From an uncultured Psychroserpens sp. (GTDB taxonomy: Bacteria; Bacteroidota; Bacteroidia; Flavobacteriales; Flavobacteriaceae), in assembly GCF_947500255.1 (NCBI RefSeq), contig NZ_CANMRL010000002.1, positions 1 through 64,000 on the forward strand: a stretch of DNA of 64,000 bases, in the 5' to 3' direction. The position numbers and the translations under genes are program-made. This document shows, one piece after another, positions 35,484-43,258 of this stretch. The notes under the pieces are model-generated. The model saw nothing but the letters and a program-made list of their open reading frames with translations. It had not been told where the DNA came from and did no database searches. How positions within the stretch are numbered: position 1 is the stretch's first letter; each line of letters starts with the position of its first letter.

Positions 35484-35614
35484 AAAAAAACCTTTCTTGG
35501 GGCGAAGAAAGGCTTTTAGTCTTGCTATTATATTAAAAAGGGTATATAGGGCTATTGCTATTATTAACTCAAAACCAATTATTTAGACACATCATTTTTT
35601 AATAGGTCACATGA
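35484..35614 (-). ncRNA. Putative small RNA unit C of the tandem array
   Basis: The box TGTGAC-N14-TGTGTCTAAATAA lies in 35582-35614. ATAATAGCAA precedes a hairpin whose 8-bp stem (35491-35498 with 35505-35512) continues after one mismatch, with seven T on the minus strand. Confidence 0.4.
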
Positions 35615-35618
35615 TTTC

Positions 35619-35770
35619 AAAAAAATAGAAAACTCTCCTAAGGGAGAAGGAGAGTTTTCACAAAAATTAGCTATTAATTATTAAATGTCTAGGCATTAGT
35701 TTTAGGGAAAATGCCCGACTAATAATAATTCACATTAATTAAGACACAACACTTTTTAAAAGGTCACATA
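35619..35770 (-). ncRNA. Putative small RNA unit D of the tandem array
   Basis: The box TGTGAC-N14-TGTGTCTTAATTA lies in 35735-35770. TTAATAGCTAA precedes a perfect 12-bp hairpin (35628-35639 with 35648-35659, 8-nt loop), followed by TA and seven T on the minus strand. Confidence 0.4.
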
Positions 35771-35819
35771 TATTTTATTTTTTTATTAATTCAGAATTTA
35801 TTCTAATCAATTATACCAT

Positions 35820-35827
35820 TATCTTTG
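35820..35827 (+). promoter_or_regulatory. -7 element (TATCTTTG) of dapD
   Basis: It is an exact TAnnTTTG match, 24 nt before the dapD ATG. Confidence 0.55.
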
Positions 35828-35851
35828 TGCAAATAGCAGATAAATTTCAAT

Positions 35852-36667
35852 ATGAAACAACTACAAGACACTATAGAAAAAGCTTGGAATGATCGTTCAT
35901 TATTAACTAGTGATGATACGATTAAAAGTATACGACAGGTCATTAACTTATTAGATGAAGGAACGCTTAGAGTTGCCGAGCCCACTCCAAGTGGATGGCA
36001 AGTGAATGAATGGGTAAAAAAAGCAGTTGTGCTTTATTTTCCAATTCAGAAAATGGAAACGCTTGAAGCTGGAATTTTTGAATACCATGACAAAATCCCT
36101 TTAAAGCGTGATTATGAAAAGAAAGGTATTCGTGTTGTCCCAAATGCGGTGGCACGTCATGGTGCCTATATTTCCCCAGGAACCATTTTAATGCCTAGCT
36201 ATGTGAATATTGGTGCTTATGTTGATGAAGGTACTATGGTAGATACGTGGGCAACGGTTGGAAGCTGTGCCCAAATAGGCAAAAATGTACACTTATCTGG
36301 TGGTGTTGGTATTGGAGGTGTATTAGAACCACTTCAAGCTGCACCAGTAATTATAGAAGATGGCGCCTTTATTGGCTCACGTTGTATTGTGGTTGAAGGC
36401 GTTCGTGTTGAGAAAGAAGCTGTTTTAGGTGCTAATGTGGTGCTAACCATGAGTACTAAAATTATTGATGTTACTGGAGATTCACCAGTAGAAATGAAAG
36501 GTGTCGTTCCAGAACGCTCTGTGGTTATACCTGGTAGTTATACAAAAACGTTTTCGGCAGGAAATTACAATGTGCCTTGTGCTTTAATTATTGGAAAACG
36601 AAAAGAAAGCACCAACAAAAAAACATCGCTTAATGATGCATTACGTGAATACGATGTTGCCGTGTAA
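35852..36667 (+). CDS. dapD: 2,3,4,5-tetrahydropyridine-2,6-dicarboxylate N-succinyltransferase
   Basis: The product has 271 residues of the left-handed beta-helix acyltransferase class. The N-terminal helical domain (1-90) is followed by hexapeptide repeats from about 100 to 200 (GAYISPGTILMPSYVNIGAYVDEGTMVDTWATVGS, VHLSGGVGIGGVLEPLQA). It uses succinyl-CoA to succinylate tetrahydrodipicolinate in the lysine/meso-diaminopimelate pathway, and so also serves peptidoglycan. It is followed after 14 bp by a lipoprotein gene and then by a GT9 gene, which are probably read from the same promoter. Confidence 0.97.
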   Translation: MKQLQDTIEKAWNDRSLLTSDDTIKSIRQVINLLDEGTLRVAEPTPSGWQVNEWVKKAVVLYFPIQKMETLEAGIFEYHDKIPLKRDYEKKGIRVVPNAVARHGAYISPGTILMPSYVNIGAYVDEGTMVDTWATVGSCAQIGKNVHLSGGVGIGGVLEPLQAAPVIIEDGAFIGSRCIVVEGVRVEKEAVLGANVVLTMSTKIIDVTGDSPVEMKGVVPERSVVIPGSYTKTFSAGNYNVPCALIIGKRKESTNKKTSLNDALREYDVAV

Positions 36668-36681
36668 TTAACTCGAACTAT

Positions 36682-37077
36682 ATGTTAAAGAGAATTGCCG
36701 TTTCCTTTTTATTAATCACAGTCCTATCTTGTCAAAAAAACAGGGTACTAACGTTTCGTGACTTTGTAGCTGTAGATAAAATAGAAAGCGTCCAAATGAT
36801 TAATAATTCGGGGGCTTTCAGTTTAACAGAGAAACAACTAATTAGATTCAAAAAAGAGATTTCTTCTATGACTTACGAACCAAATATTACAGCAAAGGTT
36901 GGTGCTATTAACATGAGTCTAATCATAGAAGGAAAATCTTATGATATGACAACAGCTACTCATGGAGATTTTATAGAAATTGATGGTGCTTTAGTCGTTA
37001 AAAACAAATCTAAATTTAAAAATCCTTTTTTTAAGACTAACAACATTAACTTTGATAATTATAAAGAAGATAAATAA
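36682..37077 (+). CDS. Hypothetical lipoprotein
   Basis: The product has 131 residues. A lipoprotein signal with lipobox VLSC (Cys17) is followed by a small beta-rich domain (VDKIESVQMIN, SLTEKQLIRFKKEISSMTYEPNI, GAINMSLIIEGKSYDM). No family was recognised. It sits between dapD and the glycosyltransferase cluster. Confidence 0.75.
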   Translation: MLKRIAVSFLLITVLSCQKNRVLTFRDFVAVDKIESVQMINNSGAFSLTEKQLIRFKKEISSMTYEPNITAKVGAINMSLIIEGKSYDMTTATHGDFIEIDGALVVKNKSKFKNPFFKTNNINFDNYKEDK

Positions 37078-37087
37078 CTAACTGGAT

Positions 37088-38146
37088 TTGAAAATCTTAA
37101 TTATACAACAAAAAATGATTGGTGATGTACTCACCACTAGCATTTTGTTTGAAGCGCTTAAAAATGAGCATCCAAATGCAGAATTGCACTATGTGATTAA
37201 TTCGCATACATTTCCTGTGGTTGAGAACAATCCATTTATTGATAAATTTTTGTTCTATACTCCTGAAATGGAAGAAAGCAAATCAACATTTCTTTCGTTT
37301 TTAAAGTCGTTAAAAAAAGAAAAGTATGATGCCGTTATAGATGTATACTCTAAGCTATCTAGTAATTTAATGACAAAATTTTCGGGAGCAAAAATTAAGA
37401 TTTCAAAACAAAAATGGTACACTTCACATTTCTACACACATACATTTAAAGAGCCCAAAACACCAAAAACAAAAGCTAGTATTGCTATTGAACACCGATT
37501 GCAATTACTAAAACCACTTTGCAATTCGATTCCTGAATATATTAAACCAAAAGTGTATCTCACACCTGAAGAAGCTGAACGATCGAAACAATTTTTGTTA
37601 GATTCGAATATCGATTTATCAAAACCAATATTTATGATAAGTGTCTTGGGAAGTGGTGAGAATAAAACCTATCCCCTTCCGCACATGGCAGATTTGATTG
37701 ATACGATTGTTGAGAATACTGGCGGACAAATTTTATTCAATTATATTCCAAAGCAAATAGATGAGGCAAAAACAATCTACAACTTTTGTAAAGCCGACAC
37801 TAAAAAACACATCTTTTTTGAAGTCTTTGGAAAAAGTTTACGCGAATTTCTTGCTATTACTCATCATTGTACGGCTCTAATTGGTAACGAAGGTGGCGCT
37901 GTAAATATGGCTAAAGCTTTGAGTATTCCTACGTTCACAGTGTTTTCACCATGGATATCTAAAGAATCTTGGAATATGTTTGAAAATGATTCATCACATG
38001 TATCGGTTCATTTAAAAGATTTTAAGCCAGAATTGTATGAAGGTAAAACACTGAAAGAAGCAAAAAACAATGTATTTTCCTTGTACAAAAGCTTTCCACC
38101 AGAATTAATCATTCCGAAGTTAAAAAACTACCTCAAACAATTTTAA
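37088..38146 (+). CDS. Glycosyltransferase family 9 (heptosyltransferase-like)
   Basis: The product has 352 residues and a TTG start, as no ATG fits the N-terminus KILIIQQKMIGDVLTTSILFEAL. Two Rossmann-like domains are visible; the second has FMISVLGSGENKTYPLPHMADLI (about 180-202) and GNEGGAVNMAKALSIPTFTVFSPW (about 273-296), the sugar-nucleotide site of GT9. It probably adds heptose or a related sugar to the LPS core. Its stop codon overlaps that of the converging GT2 gene (TTAA). Confidence 0.92.
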   Translation: MKILIIQQKMIGDVLTTSILFEALKNEHPNAELHYVINSHTFPVVENNPFIDKFLFYTPEMEESKSTFLSFLKSLKKEKYDAVIDVYSKLSSNLMTKFSGAKIKISKQKWYTSHFYTHTFKEPKTPKTKASIAIEHRLQLLKPLCNSIPEYIKPKVYLTPEEAERSKQFLLDSNIDLSKPIFMISVLGSGENKTYPLPHMADLIDTIVENTGGQILFNYIPKQIDEAKTIYNFCKADTKKHIFFEVFGKSLREFLAITHHCTALIGNEGGAVNMAKALSIPTFTVFSPWISKESWNMFENDSSHVSVHLKDFKPELYEGKTLKEAKNNVFSLYKSFPPELIIPKLKNYLKQF

Positions 38147-38964
38147 ATTGTTTCGATTCCAAAGTCCGTTTTAATTATTTTGTCCCGCTTAGTTATTGCA
38201 CGTATTTGATTATTTTTCTCAATCATATCTGGAGTCACGTAACTTCTTTCATGAAATAAATGTAAACAGATAGCACTATAACGTATTTGCTTAAACTTGA
38301 TGCCGTAATTCATAAGGCGTTCACCAAGTTCGCGATCTTCTCCTCCATATTGCATACGTTCATCAAAGCCATTTACAGCTAATATATCGGCTTTCCATGC
38401 TGATGCATTCATACCATCAAAAGTGGCTTTGGTTGGTGTTATAAAATTCAAAAAAGCCGCCTTTAATTTTGATGTTGTAAGCTTATTCATCTTAAAGGAT
38501 TTTGGTTGTCCTTTTTTTAAAAGCCAACGCGTATCGAAACATAGTTGTGATTTTATTTCAGATTGATCAACAACCTTAGACACCTCTTCTGTTAACTTAA
38601 AATATCCAGATGATAAGGCATAACCTTTAGCGCGAAATTTTAAATGTGTTTCAATAAAATCATTACGTGCAATACAATCACCATCTGTATAAATTAAATA
38701 ATCACCAAGACTAGCAACTGTTGCTTTATTCAATATCTTAGTTTTTTGAAATCCGTTGTCCTCCTGCCAAATATGTTGAATCGGGTAACTCAGTTCCTGT
38801 TTCATCCTATCAATTAAAACTTTTGTTTCATCTGTTGAGCCATCATCGGCTATAACAACCTCAAAGCTATTAATCGTTTGTTGATTAAAGCTCCAAAGCA
38901 CTTTTTGCAAACTTTCTGGCTTATTGTAAGTACTTATAATTACAGAAACATCAATGGTTTTCAT
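38143..38964 (-). CDS. Glycosyltransferase family 2 with galactosyltransferase-like C-terminus
   Basis: The product has 273 residues from ATG 38964; a start at 38991 lies upstream of the -7 element and is rejected. The GT-A fold shows VSVIISTYNKPESLQ, VIADDGSTDET and the metal-binding DGD (YTDGDCIARND, about 93-103). A GGEDRELGERL motif lies near the C-terminus as in Glyco_transf_7C. Part of the LPS/glycan cluster. The sugar is unknown. Confidence 0.92.
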   Translation of the reverse strand: MKTIDVSVIISTYNKPESLQKVLWSFNQQTINSFEVVIADDGSTDETKVLIDRMKQELSYPIQHIWQEDNGFQKTKILNKATVASLGDYLIYTDGDCIARNDFIETHLKFRAKGYALSSGYFKLTEEVSKVVDQSEIKSQLCFDTRWLLKKGQPKSFKMNKLTTSKLKAAFLNFITPTKATFDGMNASAWKADILAVNGFDERMQYGGEDRELGERLMNYGIKFKQIRYSAICLHLFHERSYVTPDMIEKNNQIRAITKRDKIIKTDFGIETI

Positions 38965-38969
38965 TGTTC

Positions 38970-38987
38970 CAAAAATAGTTATTTTTA
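38970..38987. promoter_or_regulatory. Back-to-back -7 elements of two divergent glycosyltransferase genes
   Basis: On the minus strand TATTTTTG (38970-38977) is 5 nt before ATG 38964. On the plus strand TATTTTTA (38980-38987) is 19 nt before ATG 39007. The two elements are separated by 2 bp and form an imperfect palindrome, so each polymerase would cover the other site. Confidence 0.5.
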
Positions 38988-39006
38988 CCAAATACTTTAA
39001 GTACTT

Positions 39007-39765
39007 ATGATTAAGATTTCAGGTGTTATAATAACTTTCAATGAAGAACGGAATATAGAAAACTGTATAACGTCTCTAATTGGTGTTGTTGATGAAATTT
39101 TAGTAGTAGATTCTTATTCTAAAGATCGTACTAAAGCGATTTGTGAGCACCATAATGTGAGGTTTATAGAACAGGAATTTTTAGGTTATATCGAGCAAAA
39201 AAACTTTGCTTTGAGTCAAGCAACTTTTGACTATGTTGTGTCTTTGGATGGTGATGAATCTTTATCGGAACAACTTCAAAAATCAATAATCAATTTAAAG
39301 ACCAATTGGAAATTTGATGGTTACTATTGTAATCGTTTTAATAATTTTTGTGGCCAATGGATTAAACATTCCGATTGGTATCCCAATAAAAAATTACGTG
39401 TATTTGATCGCAGAAAAGCGGCATGGAAAGGTATTAATCCTCACGATGAAGTTCAACTGCACGAGACATCTAAGACAGGTCATTTAAAAGGTGACATCTT
39501 ACACCTTACCTATCAAAGTTATTCAGAGTTTAACCAAAAGACTGAGCATTTTTCGACAATTGCAGCTAAATCTTATTACGATTTAGGAAAGAAAGCACCT
39601 GTTTGGAAAATTATGTTTAATCCGTTTTGGGCTTTTTTCAAATCCTATTTTTTAAGATTAGGTTTTTTAGATGGGTTTAATGGTTATGTAATATGCAAGC
39701 AAACAGCTAACATCACATTTTTAAAGTATTCTAAATTAAGAGAACTTTACAAGGCGGAAGTTTAG
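39007..39765 (+). CDS. Glycosyltransferase family 2, LPS core type (WaaE/KdtX-like)
   Basis: The product has 252 residues. The motifs GVIITFNEERNIENCITSL (5-23), ILVVDSYSKDRT and VVSLDGDESL (about 78-87) are those of the WaaE-like LPS-core beta-glucosyltransferases. The centre carries W-rich VFDRRKAAWKGINPHDEV, typical of this group. The 3' end overlaps the converging kinase gene by 4 bp. Confidence 0.92.
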   Translation: MIKISGVIITFNEERNIENCITSLIGVVDEILVVDSYSKDRTKAICEHHNVRFIEQEFLGYIEQKNFALSQATFDYVVSLDGDESLSEQLQKSIINLKTNWKFDGYYCNRFNNFCGQWIKHSDWYPNKKLRVFDRRKAAWKGINPHDEVQLHETSKTGHLKGDILHLTYQSYSEFNQKTEHFSTIAAKSYYDLGKKAPVWKIMFNPFWAFFKSYFLRLGFLDGFNGYVICKQTANITFLKYSKLRELYKAEV

Positions 39766-40517
39766 GCCTTTTTTTTGCGCCAGAATAGAATTTTATTCTT
39801 AATTCTTCGTTTTCGATGGTATCTATTTTGAAATTCTTGGGTGAAATCCCACATCATATTAAAAATAGTGTCATAAGATTCTCCAGTACATTTTGCATAT
39901 TCATCACTCATGGTTTCTATCATTGACCTGTGAATAGTAAGCTTTGCAAAATTCTTGATGCGAGTTTCAAAATCCATGGGTTCAAATTCCATTCGATTTA
40001 AATCTACCAAATAAAAATCATAACCCTCAGCATTCCTGGTGATAAGTGTGTTTCCTGGTGAGTGATCTAAAAAGTTAATTTGCTTCTGGTGCAAGCTATA
40101 TGTAAACCTTGTGAAAGCTCTCAAAATAGCATCGTGGTCAGCGATATCAAAATTAGTTGTTAATTCACGATAGGTCAGTTCATACGACACAAAAGAACTA
40201 ATGTAATAACTTGTTCTGAGTCCGAGCCAATTAAAATTTTCGATGTATTGAATGGGTTTTGGAGTTCCAATACCTAACTCACTTAGCTTTGAAGCATATT
40301 CAAAAGAGCGCTTAGCCTTACTCTTCCTAAAGTAGCGGTAAGCGATCTTATTAATTAAATTCGGAATTTTAAATGCTTTAATGACAATTTCGGTACCGTC
40401 ATGAAGCGTGTGTTTAGTGACCAGGTTTCTATCAGACTGTAAGGTCTTTGCTGAATTTTCACTTGCCTGATTGGCTATGATTTTAGCTATTTCATCTTGA
40501 TATTTATCCAACTTCAA
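39762..40517 (-). CDS. Lipopolysaccharide kinase-like protein (Kdo kinase/WaaP/InaA type)
   Basis: The product has 251 residues with a eukaryotic-type protein-kinase fold. IVIKAF holds the ATP-binding Lys (about 48). FLDHSPGNTLI (about 147-157) is the catalytic loop with Asp, and LVDLNRMEF (about 167-175) matches the metal-binding DxN/DFG position. The C-terminus is very basic (RYHRKRRIKNKILFWRKKKA). By context it phosphorylates Kdo or a core sugar. It is transcribed against its neighbours. The precise acceptor is inferred. Confidence 0.85.
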   Translation of the reverse strand: MKLDKYQDEIAKIIANQASENSAKTLQSDRNLVTKHTLHDGTEIVIKAFKIPNLINKIAYRYFRKSKAKRSFEYASKLSELGIGTPKPIQYIENFNWLGLRTSYYISSFVSYELTYRELTTNFDIADHDAILRAFTRFTYSLHQKQINFLDHSPGNTLITRNAEGYDFYLVDLNRMEFEPMDFETRIKNFAKLTIHRSMIETMSDEYAKCTGESYDTIFNMMWDFTQEFQNRYHRKRRIKNKILFWRKKKA

Positions 40518-40558
40518 CCTGATATTTATTCATCGGGTAAAATTATAAAATTATCCAC

Positions 40559-40566
40559 TACATTTG
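40559..40566 (+). promoter_or_regulatory. -7 element (TACATTTG) for the glycosyltransferase run 40590-43987
   Basis: It is an exact TAnnTTTG match 23 nt before ATG 40590. Confidence 0.55.
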
Positions 40567-40589
40567 CAATTAGCTTATCATAAATTATA

Positions 40590-41642
40590 ATGCCACAACA
40601 AACGGTTTATATCTTACATAAAAATGGTGCAGATAGTCACTATACAGGATTACAGTTTTTACTTCAAAAAGAAGATATAAACCTTGAATATAGAGAGTTT
40701 TCAGTATTGAGTAAGTTGTTTAAATCACTTACTAAATTTGACTTTAAATTATTTAGAAAACAATTAGTGAATGCAGCGTTCATGATAGGTCTCCTTTTTT
40801 CGAAAGACAAGAAAATTGTTTTAGGTATCGCGCCTTTTGACTCTAAATTAGGTGGATTGTTGAATTACTTGAAGAAACACCAAGTGTATTATCACACGTC
40901 ATGGACATTTTGGGATAAATCCTTTCATCCAAAAACAAAGAAAAATTCTCCAAAGGTTTTTAATACGTGGAAACAGTTTCTTGAAGAAAAAGTCTCACAT
41001 ATTTTTGCTGTAACTCATCAAAGTAAATCACAGCTACTTGAAAATTATACGCTTAAAGACAGTAAAATTAGTGTGGTTTATCATGCGATAGATAAAGCAT
41101 TCACAACTAAGATAACACCCAAAAGAAAACGACAAAGTTTTGTGTATTTAGGTAGACTTGTACCGCAAAAAGGAATTGAAGAGATTCTTGATTTTTTTGC
41201 CAAAAATGAGAAATGCTCACTAACTGTCATTGGTAAAGGACCACAACAAAACTTAGTTGAAGATCACGCTATTTCTTATAAAAATATAACGTATTTAAAA
41301 CATACGTCAAATAAAACGATACTAGCCGAATTACTAAGCACTCATGAATATGTGCTTCTTAATTCTAAAAGAAATAAAAAATGGGAAGAACTATTTGGAC
41401 TAATCATCATTGAGAGTATGGCCCAAGGTTTAATTTCTATTGCACCAGATCATTCTGGTCCTAAAGAGATCATTTCAGAAGATATAGGTTATATCTTTAA
41501 TGAAGGTAACTTAAAAGACACTTTAGACCATGTCTTAAGTTTAAATGTATTTGATAATACTATGTCAGAAACAGCTAAGAAAAAATCTGTATTTTATCTA
41601 CCAGAAAACATTGCTAAGCATTGGCAAGCTATATTAGAATAA
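40590..41642 (+). CDS. Glycosyltransferase family 4-like (GT-B)
   Basis: The product has 350 residues. The C-terminal GT1/4 domain shows FVYLGRLVPQKGIEEILDFF (about 184-203), LTVIGKGPQQ and the EE-containing nucleotide-sugar site ELFGLIIIESMAQGLISIAPDHSGPKEII. The N-terminal acceptor domain is divergent. It heads a four-gene run (40590-43987) with tight spacing; the next gene starts 2 bp on. Confidence 0.92.
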   Translation: MPQQTVYILHKNGADSHYTGLQFLLQKEDINLEYREFSVLSKLFKSLTKFDFKLFRKQLVNAAFMIGLLFSKDKKIVLGIAPFDSKLGGLLNYLKKHQVYYHTSWTFWDKSFHPKTKKNSPKVFNTWKQFLEEKVSHIFAVTHQSKSQLLENYTLKDSKISVVYHAIDKAFTTKITPKRKRQSFVYLGRLVPQKGIEEILDFFAKNEKCSLTVIGKGPQQNLVEDHAISYKNITYLKHTSNKTILAELLSTHEYVLLNSKRNKKWEELFGLIIIESMAQGLISIAPDHSGPKEIISEDIGYIFNEGNLKDTLDHVLSLNVFDNTMSETAKKKSVFYLPENIAKHWQAILE

Positions 41643-41643
41643 T

Positions 41644-42576
41644 ATGATTGATGTAAGTTGTATTTTAATAAACTATAATACGTCTCAATATACTATAGAC
41701 TGTATCAAGTCGATAATTGACAATACTCAAAACTCGATTACTTATGAAATTGTGGTCATTGATAATGCCTCTCGTTTTGAAGATTATAGCATATTAAAAA
41801 CACAAGTGGATGAATTAAATGCCAAGCAAGTAAAGCTTATCAGAAGTAAGCTCAATGTTGGTTTTGGCGCAGGTAACATGTTGGGTGTTCAGTATGCCGA
41901 ACCTTGTAAATATTATGCATTTATAAACAATGACACGCTACAAGTAAGTGAAAACTGTTTATACCATTTAAAAGCGTTTATGGATCAAACAACTGATGCT
42001 GGCGTATGTTCTCCTCAAATGTTGGACGAACACAAAAAGTTTAGAGTGACTATAGATCATTTTTCATCTATTCAGCGTGAAATTTTAAGAAGACCCTTAC
42101 TAGAAACATTATTTCCATCTACATATCTCAATCGCAAAAAAACGTACGATAAGCCTACAAAAGTGCATTATGTTCAGGGTTCTTTTATGTTTATAGATGC
42201 AAAAGACTTTGATGATATTGGTGGTTTTGACACTAATTTATTTCTGTATTACGAAGAATCTGATGTAAGCAGACGACTTTTAAAACAAAAGAATAAGTAT
42301 ACCTACTTAATACCTGATCTAGAATACATTCACTACAAAAGTGCTAGTATAAAAAAGAACATACATATAAAAATAGAGCAAAAAATCGCATTGCTGTATT
42401 ACATAAAAAAGCACTTTGGATGGCTACATCACAAAATTCTAATTATTTACTATTCTATTCGCTATTTTTTCACATCGATTATAAAACCTAGCTATTGGAA
42501 ATTATTTTATATTTTTTTAATTGGCGCACCATTATCAAAATCACTAAAACAGCAACAAAAAATTAATCAACAATAA
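41644..42576 (+). CDS. Glycosyltransferase family 2 (rhamnosyltransferase-like)
   Basis: The product has 310 residues. GT-A motifs are VSCILINYNTSQYTIDCIKSI (3-23), IVVIDNASR, LNVGFGAGNMLG and YAFINNDTL (about 97-105), where NNDT takes the DxD place. GGFDTNLFLYYEESDVSRRL holds the catalytic-base region. This pattern is typical of WbbL-like rhamnosyltransferases. The C-terminus is hydrophobic and basic, suggesting membrane contact. Confidence 0.92.
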   Translation: MIDVSCILINYNTSQYTIDCIKSIIDNTQNSITYEIVVIDNASRFEDYSILKTQVDELNAKQVKLIRSKLNVGFGAGNMLGVQYAEPCKYYAFINNDTLQVSENCLYHLKAFMDQTTDAGVCSPQMLDEHKKFRVTIDHFSSIQREILRRPLLETLFPSTYLNRKKTYDKPTKVHYVQGSFMFIDAKDFDDIGGFDTNLFLYYEESDVSRRLLKQKNKYTYLIPDLEYIHYKSASIKKNIHIKIEQKIALLYYIKKHFGWLHHKILIIYYSIRYFFTSIIKPSYWKLFYIFLIGAPLSKSLKQQQKINQQ

Positions 42577-42602
42577 CAAACTAACCATCAATAAAATATT
42601 AA

Positions 42603-43247
42603 ATGGATTATAACAATAAATCGAATACTTACTATAAAAATGAAAGAGAGGAAATGCTTGAGTTTTTCCCTACCGATGCCAAGACGGTTTTAGATATTGG
42701 TTGTGGCGAAGGTGCTTTTGCTTCAGTTATCAAGGAGAAGTATCAAATTGAAACTTGGGGAATTGAATACATGGAGGATCATGGTAATGAGGCAAAAAAA
42801 TCTCTAGACAAAGTTTTTATCGGTCCGTGTGAAGACTTTATTGAAGATCTTCCAGAAAACTATTTTGATGTTATTTACTGTAATGATGTCCTTGAACATC
42901 TGGTAGACCCTTACTGGGTTCTAGAAAAAATACAATCTAAATTAACAGACAAAGGCATCATTATTAGTTCAATACCTAATATGAGATATCACAGTGCATT
43001 AAAAAAGCTTGTTGTCAATAAGAGTTGGGAATATGAACGCAGTGGTGTTATGGACAAAACGCATTTACGTTTTTTTACTAAAAAAAGTATTAGAAATATG
43101 TATGAGCGTCTGGGTTATGAAGTAGTCACTCATAAAGGTATAAACAAAACCGGGTCAATAAAACCCTACTTATATAATATTCCATTATTGTTTACAGCTA
43201 CAGATATGTTTTATGTACAGTATGCAACTGTAGCAAAAAAAGCATAA
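42603..43247 (+). CDS. Class I SAM-dependent methyltransferase
   Basis: The product has 214 residues. The SAM-binding motif LDIGCGEGAFA (about 31-41) is followed by WGIEYMEDHG, the motif VIYCNDVLEHLVDPYWVLEKI (about 90-110) and IISSIPNMRYH. The family (Methyltransf_23) often modifies sugars or lipids in polysaccharide clusters. The acceptor is unknown. Confidence 0.92.
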   Translation: MDYNNKSNTYYKNEREEMLEFFPTDAKTVLDIGCGEGAFASVIKEKYQIETWGIEYMEDHGNEAKKSLDKVFIGPCEDFIEDLPENYFDVIYCNDVLEHLVDPYWVLEKIQSKLTDKGIIISSIPNMRYHSALKKLVVNKSWEYERSGVMDKTHLRFFTKKSIRNMYERLGYEVVTHKGINKTGSIKPYLYNIPLLFTATDMFYVQYATVAKKA

Positions 43248-43258
43248 TTTTATGTGTC

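Noticed and set aside
35209-35770. CRISPR array, suggested by regularly spaced repeats
   Set aside because: The spacing is 130-150 bp, hairpin sequences differ between units, and no cas genes or 25-40 bp identical repeats are present.
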